From positions 1 through 64,000 of the forward strand of contig CANJJE010000002.1 in the NCBI GenBank assembly GCA_947474755.1: a stretch of DNA of 64,000 nucleotides, written 5' to 3'. How positions within the stretch are numbered: the first letter of the stretch is position 1; each line of letters opens with the position of its first letter. Below are positions 33,386-42,270 of the stretch, piece by piece. A model generated the notes under the pieces. It saw only the letters and a list, made by a program, of their open reading frames with translations. It did not search any database and was not told the origin of the DNA. A program made the position numbers and the translations under genes. The stretch is from Burkholderiales bacterium (GTDB taxonomy: Bacteria > Pseudomonadota > Gammaproteobacteria > Burkholderiales > Burkholderiaceae_C).

Positions 33386-33994
33386 ATGGCATTCCACGGC
33401 GACCGGGTACGGGTGCTGGTGATTCCCGGGCTGCGCGACAGCGGACCCACCCATTGGCAAAGCCACCTGCAGGCCCACTTCCGGCACGCGGTCAGGGTGC
33501 AACAAGTTGACTGGGCCACACCCGATCTGAACGCCTGGGCCGAACGCATCGAGTCCACGCTGGCAGAGCAGCCGCCCGCGCGCTGGGTGGCCGTCGCGCA
33601 CAGCTTCGGCTGCCTTGCGCTGTTGCGCCACCTCGCCACGCGTCACGCCGACGGCAACCGCCACTACGGAGTGCAATCGGCGCTGCTGGTCGCGCCGGCC
33701 GACCCCGACAAGTTCAGTATCTCAGCGCTGCTGCCTCAAGCCTATCCCGGCATCGACACCGTGCTGATCGCGAGCGAGACCGACCCGTGGATGGCCTATC
33801 CCCAGGCCCGCGATTGGGCGCGCACCTGGGGATCGCAACTGATCAACCTCGGCGACGCCGGCCACATCAATGTGGCGTCCGGATTCGGTCCGCTGCCAAT
33901 GGCAACGTCGGTGGCTCAGCAGCTGATCCACCGCGCGGAACGTGAACGCCGCCTCGATCGCGCGACCCCGATGGATTGGTCGTTCGCCGTCTGA
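33386..33994 (+). CDS. RBBP9/YdeN-family alpha/beta hydrolase
   Basis: A 202-residue serine hydrolase. VLVIPGLRDSGPTHWQSHLQ near the N terminus and AHSFGCLALLRHL (nucleophile Ser) identify the RBBP9/YdeN family (DUF1234-like). Late DAGHINVASGFG carries the probable catalytic His. The start at 33386 lies four bases after the ssuF stop; an upstream in-frame codon would overlap it. It is probably co-transcribed with ssuE and ssuF. Substrate unknown. Confidence 0.82.
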   Translation: MAFHGDRVRVLVIPGLRDSGPTHWQSHLQAHFRHAVRVQQVDWATPDLNAWAERIESTLAEQPPARWVAVAHSFGCLALLRHLATRHADGNRHYGVQSALLVAPADPDKFSISALLPQAYPGIDTVLIASETDPWMAYPQARDWARTWGSQLINLGDAGHINVASGFGPLPMATSVAQQLIHRAERERRLDRATPMDWSFAV

Positions 33995-34300
33995 TCGCGC
34001 ACTGCCACGCTCCTGATCGCCAAGAACAGAGCACCTTTGGCGGCGGACACCCGCCATTCGCGGCTGACCGCTTTTGGCCGGAACCGGAATTACGAAGTCT
34101 GCGGGTCATCGACAGCAATCGCCGCCTAGCAGCCCTGCACGGCGCGGCACAACACGGCGAACTACCTCTCTCGCAACAACCTCAACCCATTGAACACCAC
34201 CAGCAGGCTCGCGCCCATGTCGGCGGCTTCCATGGCGGTGGGCCAGCGGCGCGACAACACCGCTTCGGCCGGGCGCTGATCGAAGCGGTGCCGCGCGACC
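33995..34300. other. Intergenic region with an ATPase remnant
   Basis: The stretch separates the convergent hydrolase and cytochrome genes. Its only recognisable content is the P-type ATPase fragment at 34162-34260. No terminator hairpin with a T tract was seen. Confidence 0.45.
34162..34260 (-). pseudogene. C-terminal fragment of a heavy-metal P-type ATPase
   Basis: On the minus strand a frame reads RRWPTAMEAADMGASLLVVF then NGLRLLRER and a stop. ADMGASLLVVxNxLRLL is the last transmembrane helix of copper/cadmium P1B-type ATPases. Nothing of the ATP-binding domain is upstream: the frame runs into the 3' end of the cytochrome gene. It is a relic of a deleted transporter gene. Confidence 0.6.
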
Positions 34301-35623
34301 TCAGCGCGTACCACCGTCGCGGTAGCGGTTGATGTCCACCGCCGTCACCGGCTCCGCCCGGTTGCCCCAGCTGCGGCGCAGATGGGTCAGCACCGCGGCC
34401 AGATCGTCGTTGGTGAAGGTCTGTGCGAACGGCGGCATGCCGAAGGGGCGTGGGTTGCCAGAAGTGGCCGGGGCGAAGCCGCCTTCGAGGACGATGCGCA
34501 CCAGGTTCGCCGGCATCGCCATCGTCACCGCACGGCTGCCGGCCAGCGGTGGGTAGGCGCCGGGCACGCCCTCGCCTCGATCCCCGTGGCAGCTGGCGCA
34601 GTGGTCGGCGTACAGCTTCGCGCCGCGGGGGTCTGCGGTGGTGATTGCCGAAGGTGGCTCGGCCGGCGCAGGCGCTTGCCCTGGCGTGTCGCCCAGCGTC
34701 TTCAGGTACACCGCCATCGCGCCCAGATCGGCGTCGCTCAGGTACTGGGTGCTGCGCAGAACCACCTCGCCCATCGGGCCCGAAGCCACATCCAGCGCGC
34801 CGTGGCGGTCGACCACGCCCGACTTCAGCAGCGCGACGATGTCGTCTGCTGCCCAGTCGACCACGCCGGCTTCACGGGCATCGGTCAGCGACGGCGCATA
34901 CCAGTTCTGCACCGGGATCAGGCCACCGCCCAGGTCCAGCGGGCCGGTCGTGGCGCCCAGCGCATTGCGCTGCGCATGGCAGGCGTTGCAGTGGCCCAGA
35001 CCCTGCACCAGGTAGGCGCCGCGGTTCCATTCGGCGGAACGCGCCGCGTCGGGCTGGAACTCACCCGGCTGGAAGTAGAGCGCGCGCCACACGGCGAGTG
35101 CAGCCTGGGTGTTGAACGGGAAGCGCAGGTCGTGCGGCCGAGCGGGCTGTGACACCGGCGGCAGGCTGCGCAGATAGGCATACAGCGCGTCCGAGTCGGC
35201 ACGGCTGACCTGCGTGGTGCTGGTGTACGGGAAGGCCGGCACCAGCAGCCGACCGTCGGCCGAGCGACCGTGGTGCATCGCGCGCCAGAAGGCCGGTGCC
35301 GACCAGCGGCCCAGGCCGGTCTGCTCATCGGGAGTCAGGTTGCTGCTGTAGACGGTGCCGAACGGCGTGTCGATGCCACGCCCGCCAGCATAGGGCTCGC
35401 CGCCACGCGAGGTGTGGCAGGCCATGCAGTTGCCAGCCCGCGCGAGGTAGGCGCCACGCGCCAGCAGTTCGGCGCTGGCGGACTGGCCGGGGGGCTGCGC
35501 CGCAGCGATCTCGGCGCTCAGGTCGCCCTCGCCGCGCAGATTCAGCGCGACGACCCCGGCTGCCAAGGCACCGATGACGGCAACGCTCGCCAGGGCCCAC
35601 AGCCCGATGCGACGGCTGCTCAT
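34301..35623 (-). CDS. Membrane-anchored triheme cytochrome c
   Basis: A 440-residue protein with N-terminal membrane anchor (LWALASVAVIGALAAGVVAL) and three heme c sites: CMACH, CNACH and CASCH. The layout resembles the cytochrome subunit of membrane alcohol/gluconate dehydrogenases (AdhB type). No catalytic dehydrogenase subunit is adjacent, so its electron donor is unknown. The start overlaps the stop of the diheme cytochrome gene by four bases, and the two form an operon. Confidence 0.88.
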   Translation of the reverse strand: MSSRRIGLWALASVAVIGALAAGVVALNLRGEGDLSAEIAAAQPPGQSASAELLARGAYLARAGNCMACHTSRGGEPYAGGRGIDTPFGTVYSSNLTPDEQTGLGRWSAPAFWRAMHHGRSADGRLLVPAFPYTSTTQVSRADSDALYAYLRSLPPVSQPARPHDLRFPFNTQAALAVWRALYFQPGEFQPDAARSAEWNRGAYLVQGLGHCNACHAQRNALGATTGPLDLGGGLIPVQNWYAPSLTDAREAGVVDWAADDIVALLKSGVVDRHGALDVASGPMGEVVLRSTQYLSDADLGAMAVYLKTLGDTPGQAPAPAEPPSAITTADPRGAKLYADHCASCHGDRGEGVPGAYPPLAGSRAVTMAMPANLVRIVLEGGFAPATSGNPRPFGMPPFAQTFTNDDLAAVLTHLRRSWGNRAEPVTAVDINRYRDGGTR

Positions 35624-36345
35624 CGGACGGTGCCCGCCGCGGTCGCCGCTTCGGCACTGACCCCGCCGCAGGCCGCAGGCAGCTTGTGCCCTTCAGGCAA
35701 CGCTGTCAGCGGCTTGCCGTTGGCCGGCACCGGCTGCGACGCCAGCCACTGCGACACCGCATCGATATCGGCCAGGCTCAGTTGCTGCGCGACCTGGGCC
35801 ATGCAATCGGGCGACTGCGCACGACGCTTGCCGCTGCGCCAGGCGCCGAGCTGTGCGTTGACATAGTCGCGCGGCAGACCGAGCAGGCCGGGGATCGCAG
35901 GCGCGACGCCCATCATCGTGTCGCCGTGACACTGGTTGCATGCCGGAACGCCGCGGAATGGATCGCCACGGCGCACCAGCTGCTCGCCACGCTGCAGAAC
36001 GGCGGGGGCCGCAGTGGACGGCTGCGGCGTGGGGTACGGCACCTCGAGCGCCGCGAAGTGGGCGGCGATCTCGTGGAGGTAGGCGTCGCTGAGCGGGTCG
36101 ACCAGCGCGGTCATCGGCCCGTAGTCGCGGCGGCCGTCGCGGAAGTTCAGCAACTGGTGATACAGGTAGCCAGCCGGCTTGCCCGCCAGCCGCGGCTGGT
36201 AACCCCCGGGCGTCGCACGGCCCTGCTCGCCGTGGCAACCGGTGCAGGCCTGCAGCCGCTGCGCCAGCGTGTCCTCGAAGGGCGGCGCGGCATGGGCGGC
36301 TGCGGTGATCAGCCCCGCCAGGGCCAGGCTCAGGAACTTCACCAT
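35620..36345 (-). CDS. Periplasmic diheme cytochrome c (c4/c553-like)
   Basis: A 241-residue exported protein: signal peptide MVKFLSLALAGLITAAAHAA, heme sites CTGCH (about residue 30) and CNQCH (about 130). Methionine ligands may come from YGPMTAL and SPDCMAQV. The tandem heme layout is that of cytochrome c4. ATG at 36345 gives a clean signal peptide; a TTG at 36366 would add seven residues. It is the first gene of the two-gene cytochrome operon. Confidence 0.86.
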   Translation of the reverse strand: MVKFLSLALAGLITAAAHAAPPFEDTLAQRLQACTGCHGEQGRATPGGYQPRLAGKPAGYLYHQLLNFRDGRRDYGPMTALVDPLSDAYLHEIAAHFAALEVPYPTPQPSTAAPAVLQRGEQLVRRGDPFRGVPACNQCHGDTMMGVAPAIPGLLGLPRDYVNAQLGAWRSGKRRAQSPDCMAQVAQQLSLADIDAVSQWLASQPVPANGKPLTALPEGHKLPAACGGVSAEAATAAGTVR

Positions 36346-36646
36346 CGACAGGGGGTTCAGCTCCAAGGGTTCGGCCCGTGCCTATCGACCAGAGTCGCGG
36401 CGTCATCGCGCACGATCAAGCGGCCGCGCGTTGGCCTCGACGGACGCCGAGGTGGCCTCAGCGTGCGCATCAGCTCGTGCAGCACCTCGACGCGGGATTC
36501 CTCGAAATGGGACGGCAGGTACATGGGCAGACGGCGAAACGGGAATCAGCGATCGTAGAACGGGTGACGATCGCATCGGGCCCTGGGGCCTTGCCGCGCC
36601 TTCGGCGGCGGATGGAGGGGCCCGGCGGCGCATCTACACTTTGAGC
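36346..36646. other. Divergent region between cytochrome operon and TetR gene
   Basis: About 300 bases without a supported gene. It contains the perfect inverted repeat at 36549-36574 described separately, close to the TetR start. Divergent placement suggests the TetR protein may regulate the cytochrome operon. Confidence 0.5.
36549..36574. promoter_or_regulatory. Candidate TetR operator
   Basis: GCGATCGT and ACGATCGC form a perfect eight-base inverted repeat with a ten-base spacer, about 75 bases before the TetR start and in the divergent region. Size and symmetry fit a TetR-dimer site. Confidence 0.45.
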
Positions 36647-37258
36647 ATGACCCGTCCCTCGTTCAAGGAGCAGATGCTCCGCGCTCGCGAAGACGCGATC
36701 GTCGCCTCGGTGATTCGACTGCTGGCCGAAAAAGGCTACGACATGATGACCGTCGACGAAGTCGCTGCCGATGTCGGCATCGCCAAGGCCAGCCTCTACA
36801 AACACTTCGTCTCCAAGGAGGCACTGGCCGCCGCCGCGATGGTTCGCTTGCTCGACCGTGCGCTCGCCTTCATCGCGACGCTGGACTCGCACCCGACGGC
36901 GCGCGCCATAGACCACCTGCGGGCGGTGGCGCGCTGGTCGATGCAGGTGCAGCTGGCCGGCGAGATGCCATCGCTGCCGGCACAGAACTCGTCGCTGCGC
37001 GCCGCACTGTCCAACGACAGTGGCTACCTGCAGCGGCTGATCGAGGTCAGCGACAAGCTGGGCGCATGGATCGTTGCCGCCCAGGCCGCCGGGCACCTGA
37101 ACCGGAAGCTGCCTGCGGAAGTGGTGCTGTACACGCTGTTCGCGCGGGCCTGCGATCCGGTGCTGGGCCTGCTGAAACTGTCTGGCCAGCATTCCGACGA
37201 GCGCATCGTCGAGCTGCTGCTGTCGACCTGTTTCGAGGGGCTCAGCGGCGGCACCTGA
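36647..37258 (+). CDS. TetR/AcrR-family transcriptional regulator
   Basis: A 203-residue repressor. The N-terminal HTH reads VIRLLAEKGYDMMTVDEVAA followed by DVGIAKASLYKHFVSKEALA, the standard TetR DNA-binding unit; the rest is the helical ligand domain. The ATG at 36647 is the first in frame at the domain edge; longer frames have no homology. It is divergent from the cytochrome operon. Ligand unknown. Confidence 0.88.
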   Translation: MTRPSFKEQMLRAREDAIVASVIRLLAEKGYDMMTVDEVAADVGIAKASLYKHFVSKEALAAAAMVRLLDRALAFIATLDSHPTARAIDHLRAVARWSMQVQLAGEMPSLPAQNSSLRAALSNDSGYLQRLIEVSDKLGAWIVAAQAAGHLNRKLPAEVVLYTLFARACDPVLGLLKLSGQHSDERIVELLLSTCFEGLSGGT

Positions 37259-37273
37259 CGCTGCGGGAGCAGC

Positions 37274-38071
37274 TCACACCTCGACGGTGAGCAGCCCGCT
37301 GTAGTGGTCGGCCTCGCCCTTGCGGCTGTGGCCACGGGCGTTGCAGATCACGCGCGTCTCGCTCTTGCCGCCCGGGCTGCTCGGATGCGCGACACGGTAG
37401 TCGTGGCGGCAGTGCAGATGGCCGTGGATCCAGAGATCGGCATGGGGCAGCAGCTCGTCGTCGGCATTGCAGAAGCTGGCGGTGCCAGGCTGCTTGCCGT
37501 AGCGCGGGTCGATGCTGCGCGCGCTGGGCGCGAAGTGGGTGACGACGACCGTTGCATCCCAGGCCTCGTCGGGCGACGCAGGCGCGCGCACCAGTTCCGC
37601 GGCCAGCCAGTCGCGACAGGCCAAGGCCTCGACGCGCACCGCGGCGGCATCGAAAGGTGCCCCGTGGTGTGTGGATCGCATCACGTCGACGAAATAGGTG
37701 GCGGCGCGCATTGCCCGCGCCTGCTGGGCACTGCCGAACAGCTCGAAATCGCTCCAGCGGGTGGTGGCGACGAAACGGATGCGCTGGCCCTGCGCATCGG
37801 TGCGGATGCAGCTCTGCTTCTCCAGCAGCGTGATGCCCAGAGATTCGCAGCGTGCCCTCAGCGCGGGGCCTGCATCGTCGAGTTCGCGCTGGTCAAATTC
37901 GTGGTTGCCGGCGATGAAGATCACCGGCACCGGCCAGCTGCCAAATCGGTCGAGTTCGCGCCAGGTGCTGTCGATGTCGCCAGCCAGCACCAGCAATTCG
38001 GCCCCAGGCGCCGGCTGCGGCTCGAAGACCTCGGTTTCCAGGTGCAGGTCGGACAGCAGTTGCAGGCGCAT
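37274..38071 (-). CDS. Calcineurin-like metallophosphoesterase
   Basis: A 265-residue cytoplasmic enzyme with the metal-binding motifs of the family: SDLHLE near the N terminus, LAGDID, AGNHEFD, VVTHFAP and GHLHCRHDY. These supply the Asp, His and Asn ligands of a two-metal centre. Substrate cannot be assigned. It is convergent with the TetR gene and 15 bases downstream of the YecA-like gene. Confidence 0.87.
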   Translation of the reverse strand: MRLQLLSDLHLETEVFEPQPAPGAELLVLAGDIDSTWRELDRFGSWPVPVIFIAGNHEFDQRELDDAGPALRARCESLGITLLEKQSCIRTDAQGQRIRFVATTRWSDFELFGSAQQARAMRAATYFVDVMRSTHHGAPFDAAAVRVEALACRDWLAAELVRAPASPDEAWDATVVVTHFAPSARSIDPRYGKQPGTASFCNADDELLPHADLWIHGHLHCRHDYRVAHPSSPGGKSETRVICNARGHSRKGEADHYSGLLTVEV

Positions 38072-38086
38072 CAGTTCGCGATCAAC

Positions 38087-38863
38087 TCAAGTCTTCCCGT
38101 GACAGGCCTTGAACTTCTTGCCGCTGCCGCAGGCGCAGGGGTCGTTGCGGCCGGGCTTGGGCACGTCGCGCTTGACGGTCTCGACCTTGAAGCGCGCCTT
38201 GCGGGTCAGATCGGACAGGTCGGCGATCGCGATCACCAGATCCTCGATCGCGTCGTCCAGCGTCGTCAGCGGCTGCTCGCGGTCAAGTGTGGCGACGACC
38301 TCGCGTTCATCGTCGGTTTCTGCGGGCAGATGGCGGTACAGCCGCGCCAGCGCCGACAGCACCGCGTCGTCGCTCATCTCGGACAAGTCAGGGAAGCACT
38401 GCGTCGCGTGCTGGAAGCCAGCCACCCAGGGCATCAGCGACTGCGACACCGGATGCAGGCTTGCCAGGAGGTCGTCCCTGGCGTCAGTTGCGCCATCGGG
38501 CGGTGGCGGCGCCTGCTCGTCAGCCTCGAGCACCAGCGGATCGAACCAGCCATCTTCGGCAATCGCGCGGGTCAGCGCGGCATGGCGACGCAGGATCAGC
38601 GCGGTGGTTCGTTCGAGCCACGCCGCATCGACGTCGTCGGGCAGCGGCGTGCCGTCGAAATCGAAGACGTGCGGAAGCCAGGTCGCTGTCTCCAGCAGCA
38701 CCGGCTGCACCAGCACGCCGCAGAGGAAGCCATCGAGCATCACGACATCGACCGGCTCCAGCGGCTCGGGGGTCTGCGTCAGCAGCTCGTCGAGCTCGGC
38801 GAACTCGGCGTCTGTCAGGTCGCGGTGGACGCGACCTTGCGGAATGGTCAGAGGTTTGGACAT
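38087..38863 (-). CDS. YecA/UPF0149-family protein with SEC-C zinc motif
   Basis: A 258-residue protein. The UPF0149 domain (about 15-200) includes [19 protein letters not shown]. The C terminus carries the SEC-C motif [19 protein letters not shown], a Cys/His zinc-binding tail also found in SecA, which binds metal and may contact ribosomes. It probably shares a transcript with the metallophosphoesterase gene. Function of the family is only partly known. Confidence 0.87.
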   Translation of the reverse strand: MSKPLTIPQGRVHRDLTDAEFAELDELLTQTPEPLEPVDVVMLDGFLCGVLVQPVLLETATWLPHVFDFDGTPLPDDVDAAWLERTTALILRRHAALTRAIAEDGWFDPLVLEADEQAPPPPDGATDARDDLLASLHPVSQSLMPWVAGFQHATQCFPDLSEMSDDAVLSALARLYRHLPAETDDEREVVATLDREQPLTTLDDAIEDLVIAIADLSDLTRKARFKVETVKRDVPKPGRNDPCACGSGKKFKACHGKT

Positions 38864-39133
38864 GCGGGCCTTCGATGGAATGCCCGATTGTCAGGTGCCC
38901 ACGACGCCGCGCCTGGGTCGAAGACTGATCGAGATGCTTTCCGATGTCCGGCTTGAGGTGGCAGGACGGGTGTGCGAGAGTTGCAGCCCGACACGGAGCG
39001 ACCGCTTCAGCACTCTCATGAACATCACGCCCGACAGTGAACCCCTGCAGCAGGCAGACGCCCGCCGATCGAGCCGCGACGACGGCGGGACCTCGTTCGT
39101 CCCGCATCATGGGCCCGGGGTCAGAGCCTGAGC

Positions 39134-40384
39134 ATGGACAACACGCCGCACGGCTTCGTCGGGCTGGCGGTCGCACTGGGTGCCGGCCTGCTGATCGGCA
39201 TCGAGCGGGAGCGACGCAAGGGAGCGGGCAATGATCGTCAAGCGGCCGGTTTACGCAGCTTTGCCGTGGCGGCCGTCACCGGGGGCCTCGCGCAGTGGCT
39301 GCAGGTGCCGGGGCTGGTGGTCAGCGGCGCGGTGTGCGTTGCGCTTCTTGGCGTGGTGTCACATTGGAAGAGCCGGTCCAGTGATCCAGGACTGACCACT
39401 GAGCTGGCACTTTTCACCACCTACCTGATCGGCGTGCAGTCGGTGCTGGCGCCAGCCTTCGGCGGCGCCTGCGGAGTAGGCTTGGCAGCACTGCTTGCGG
39501 CACGCGAACGGCTGCACCGGTTCGCCACCGACTTGCTGAGTGAGCAGGAACTCCACGACGGCCTGCTGCTGGCGGCTCTGGCGCTGATCGTGCTGCCCCT
39601 GATCCCCGCCGGGCCGCTGGCCGCGCTGGCAGGGATCGCCCCCCGCCCGCTCGCCGCGCTGGTGCTGCTGATCCTGGCGATGCAGGCCGCCGGTCACGTG
39701 GCCTTGCGCTGGTTGGGGCCGCGCGGCGGAGCATTGCTGGCGGGTTTCGCGGGCGGCTTCGTGTCGAGCACGGCCACGATCGCTTCTTTCGGCAGCCGGG
39801 CCCGCGCCGATCCGCGCCAGATCGCCATGCTGTCCGGCGGGGGCGGGCTGTCATCGGCAGCGACCTGGCTGCAGGCGCTGGTGATGTGCGCAGTGCTGTC
39901 CCCGGTCGCGGCGCTGGCTTTGCTGCCGGTGGCGCTGGCCGGTGCGCTGGGCGCAGCGGGCGTCGGCCTGCTGGCCTTGCGCACGCAGGCCCCACTGGCC
40001 ACCGCCGACCTGCCGCCATCGACCGGCAGCGCGCTGCGTCCGCGTGAGGCGATCGCGGTAGCAGCGCTGCTGGGCCTCGTCGCCGCAGGGGTCGGCCAGG
40101 CTCAGCACAGGTTCGGCGACGTCGGGCTGAACCTCAGCATCGCGTTCGCCGCGTTGATCGATGCGCACGCGCCGGTAGCCTCGCTGGCCGCGCTCCATGC
40201 CGCCGGCAGTCTGCCGACCCACGGCGTCGTGCTCGGTGCGCTGATCGCGATCACCGTGAATTCGCTCATTCGCTGTGTCGTCGCCGCAGTGGCGGGTGGT
40301 CGAGCCTATGCGCAGCGTGTCGGCGCCGCCCTGGGCGTCAGTCTGGCACTCGCCTGGGCGGCCGAATGGGTGTTCGGACGCTGA
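39134..40384 (+). CDS. MgtC/SapB-DUF4010 integral membrane protein
   Basis: A 416-residue protein with about 12 hydrophobic helices. The N-terminal quarter resembles MgtC/SapB (GAGLLIGIERERRKG); the C-terminal part is DUF4010, with GGFVSSTATIASFGSRAR and the final ALGVSLALAWAAEWVF. No start-proximal ribosome-binding site is obvious. Function unknown; MgtC-related proteins are tied to magnesium limitation. It stands alone. Confidence 0.85.
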   Translation: MDNTPHGFVGLAVALGAGLLIGIERERRKGAGNDRQAAGLRSFAVAAVTGGLAQWLQVPGLVVSGAVCVALLGVVSHWKSRSSDPGLTTELALFTTYLIGVQSVLAPAFGGACGVGLAALLAARERLHRFATDLLSEQELHDGLLLAALALIVLPLIPAGPLAALAGIAPRPLAALVLLILAMQAAGHVALRWLGPRGGALLAGFAGGFVSSTATIASFGSRARADPRQIAMLSGGGGLSSAATWLQALVMCAVLSPVAALALLPVALAGALGAAGVGLLALRTQAPLATADLPPSTGSALRPREAIAVAALLGLVAAGVGQAQHRFGDVGLNLSIAFAALIDAHAPVASLAALHAAGSLPTHGVVLGALIAITVNSLIRCVVAAVAGGRAYAQRVGAALGVSLALAWAAEWVFGR

Positions 40385-40509
40385 GACGCCGCCCACAGGC
40401 CGGGTTTGTCATCCGGATTTGACGGCGCTCAAGGTCCACCATCGGCGCTGCGGCTAAGTTCGCATGCACCTCAGTGCAACTCGCACCGGATGGATCCCGG
40501 AGGACTGTG

Positions 40510-40890
40510 ATGCAGATCACTTCTACATGCTGGACCGATCGACTGCATGTGCCAGCCGAGGCACACGCCCCACCCATCGATGAGCCGATGCGCAGCTTGC
40601 TGCGCCAACGGCTGGTTGATCTGGAGCGTCGGCTGCTCGATATGTCGCAGACGATGGACAAGCTGCTGCGCGAAGCCGCTGGCCACAGGAATGCCGGCGG
40701 GGCCGCGTCAACCGCACCGCTGCGGTCGCGGAGCCAGGAGGTGGCCTTGTCCGAAGTGCGTGCAGCCCTGACGCGGTTCGACAACGGCAGCTATGGGCTG
40801 TGCGCCTCGTGCGCGACGCCGATCGAGCCCGGGCGTCTGGCCAGTCGGCCGCAGGTACTGCGTTGCCGTTTCTGCGAACAGCAGGGCTAG
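40510..40890 (+). CDS. TraR/DksA-family zinc-finger protein
   Basis: A 126-residue protein with a coiled-coil middle (LLRQRLVDLERRLLDMSQTM) and a C-terminal four-cysteine zinc finger (CASC and CRFC, about 14 and 3 residues from the end). DksA-type proteins bind RNA polymerase through its secondary channel. GGAGGA precedes the ATG at 40510, which is better than an upstream in-frame ATG. Family acidic tip residues are not clear, so it may be a DksA paralogue with altered activity. Confidence 0.82.
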   Translation: MQITSTCWTDRLHVPAEAHAPPIDEPMRSLLRQRLVDLERRLLDMSQTMDKLLREAAGHRNAGGAASTAPLRSRSQEVALSEVRAALTRFDNGSYGLCASCATPIEPGRLASRPQVLRCRFCEQQG

Positions 40891-40997
40891 CGCTCGACCC
40901 GAGGCCACTGTGTGGCGTGAGGTCCGGGAGGAGAGCCTGTCTCCTTCAGGCCCGGGAACATGAGCGCAATACAGCGCCACGCCAGGATTGAACCCTG

Positions 40998-42119
40998 TCA
41001 GCCCCTGGGCACCAGCACCCACAAACGCAACGGCTGCTTCATCCGGCCGGCCTGCTGCTCGGCGGTATCGCCCCAGCCCCAGAAGTAGTCGACGCGCACC
41101 GCACCCGTGATCGCGCTGCCGGTGTCCTGCGCCATCACCACCCGGCGCAGCGGGGTGTTCGACAGCGGCTCGGTGGTATCGAGCCACAGGGCGCTGCCGT
41201 AGGGAATGCTGGTGGGGTCGATCGCGACCGAGCGACCCGGCGTCAGCGGTACACCCTGCGCGCCGCGGGGACCGACATTGGGGTCGGGCAGCGGCTCTTC
41301 GCGGAAGAACACAACCCGCGGGTTGGTCCAGAGCATCTCGTCGACGCGATGCGGATTCAGCAGCGCCCAGGCCTTGATGCCGGGCCAGGAGGCCTGATCG
41401 GCGCGCAGCTCACCCTGCTCGATCAGCCAGCGGCCGACCGATTTGTAGGGGTGGTCGTTGTGTCCGGCATAAGCCATCCGCACCACCGACGGCGTGCCGT
41501 CCGTCGGTGTCAGCTGCAGTCGGCCGGAACCCTGGATCTGCAGGATCAACGCGTCGAGCGGATCGGCCAGCCAGGCGAGTTCGCGGCCACGCACGCTGGC
41601 CTGCGCGGCCGGCAGCGTGTCGATCTGCTGGCGCGTCCAGTAAGGCTTGCGCGAGGCCAGGTCGACGGGCGGCGCCAGCAGGGGCACGCGGAATCTGCCC
41701 AGCGGCGCGCGGCTGGCTTCGATCAGTGGTTCGAAGTAGCCTGTGATCAACCCCGGCGCCGAAGGGTCAAGCGACTCGACACGGTACGGTTGCAGCCGCG
41801 CCTGCAGCCACTCGCGCACGGCCGCATCGTCGCCGGGCGCGCCGAGGCGAGCTTCGGCGCAGACAGCGCCCCAGGCTGCGGCGGGCCGCTCGCAGCCGCG
41901 CAGCAGCGCCGGCCACAGCTCGGCGGTGCGATCGGCGTCCCAGCCCGGCAGATCGACCCAGCGGGCCGGTACCCAGCGGGCGCCACCGCGCAGCAGCGCG
42001 CCGTCGGTCGCCGGCAGCGCGGCAGGTATCGAAGGCTCAGGCGCCGGTTCGCGCACCGGCGGGCTGGAGCAGCCCGGCAGCACTCCTAAAATGATTAACG
42101 CAACGCAGAGGGCACGCAT
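40998..42119 (-). CDS. mltA: Membrane-bound lytic murein transglycosylase A
   Basis: A 373-residue outer-membrane lipoprotein: signal peptide with lipobox LPGC (Cys at about 17), then the MltA barrel with GLITGYFEPLIEASR, ILQIQGSGRLQL and the 3D-domain end MAQDTGSAITGAVRVDYFWG containing the catalytic Asp. It cleaves peptidoglycan with formation of 1,6-anhydro ends. An ATG one codon upstream (42122) is the alternative start. Its start codon region overlaps that of a small divergent membrane gene. Confidence 0.92.
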   Translation of the reverse strand: MRALCVALIILGVLPGCSSPPVREPAPEPSIPAALPATDGALLRGGARWVPARWVDLPGWDADRTAELWPALLRGCERPAAAWGAVCAEARLGAPGDDAAVREWLQARLQPYRVESLDPSAPGLITGYFEPLIEASRAPLGRFRVPLLAPPVDLASRKPYWTRQQIDTLPAAQASVRGRELAWLADPLDALILQIQGSGRLQLTPTDGTPSVVRMAYAGHNDHPYKSVGRWLIEQGELRADQASWPGIKAWALLNPHRVDEMLWTNPRVVFFREEPLPDPNVGPRGAQGVPLTPGRSVAIDPTSIPYGSALWLDTTEPLSNTPLRRVVMAQDTGSAITGAVRVDYFWGWGDTAEQQAGRMKQPLRLWVLVPRG

Positions 42120-42120
42120 C

Positions 42121-42240
42121 ATGTGGTTGTTGATCCTGGAGGCGCTTGGCGCCGCAGCGCTGTTGGTACTGATTGTCTGGTGGACGATGTTCTCGGGTCG
42201 CCGCCGCGGTGAACGTGACCCGGGGCCTTCGCGTCACTGA
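42121..42240 (+). CDS. Small single-pass membrane protein (39 residues)
   Basis: MWLLILEALGAAALLVLIVW is followed by a short basic tail (FSGRRRGERDPG). One helix and positive-inside tail fit an inner-membrane protein. The start codon lies at the very edge of the divergent mltA start, so the two genes share promoter space inside each other's 5' ends. It is not assigned to a family; small size makes the call tentative. Confidence 0.45.
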   Translation: MWLLILEALGAAALLVLIVWWTMFSGRRRGERDPGPSRH

Positions 42241-42270
42241 AGTGCCGGTCGGGCCACTCCGCGCACCCGC

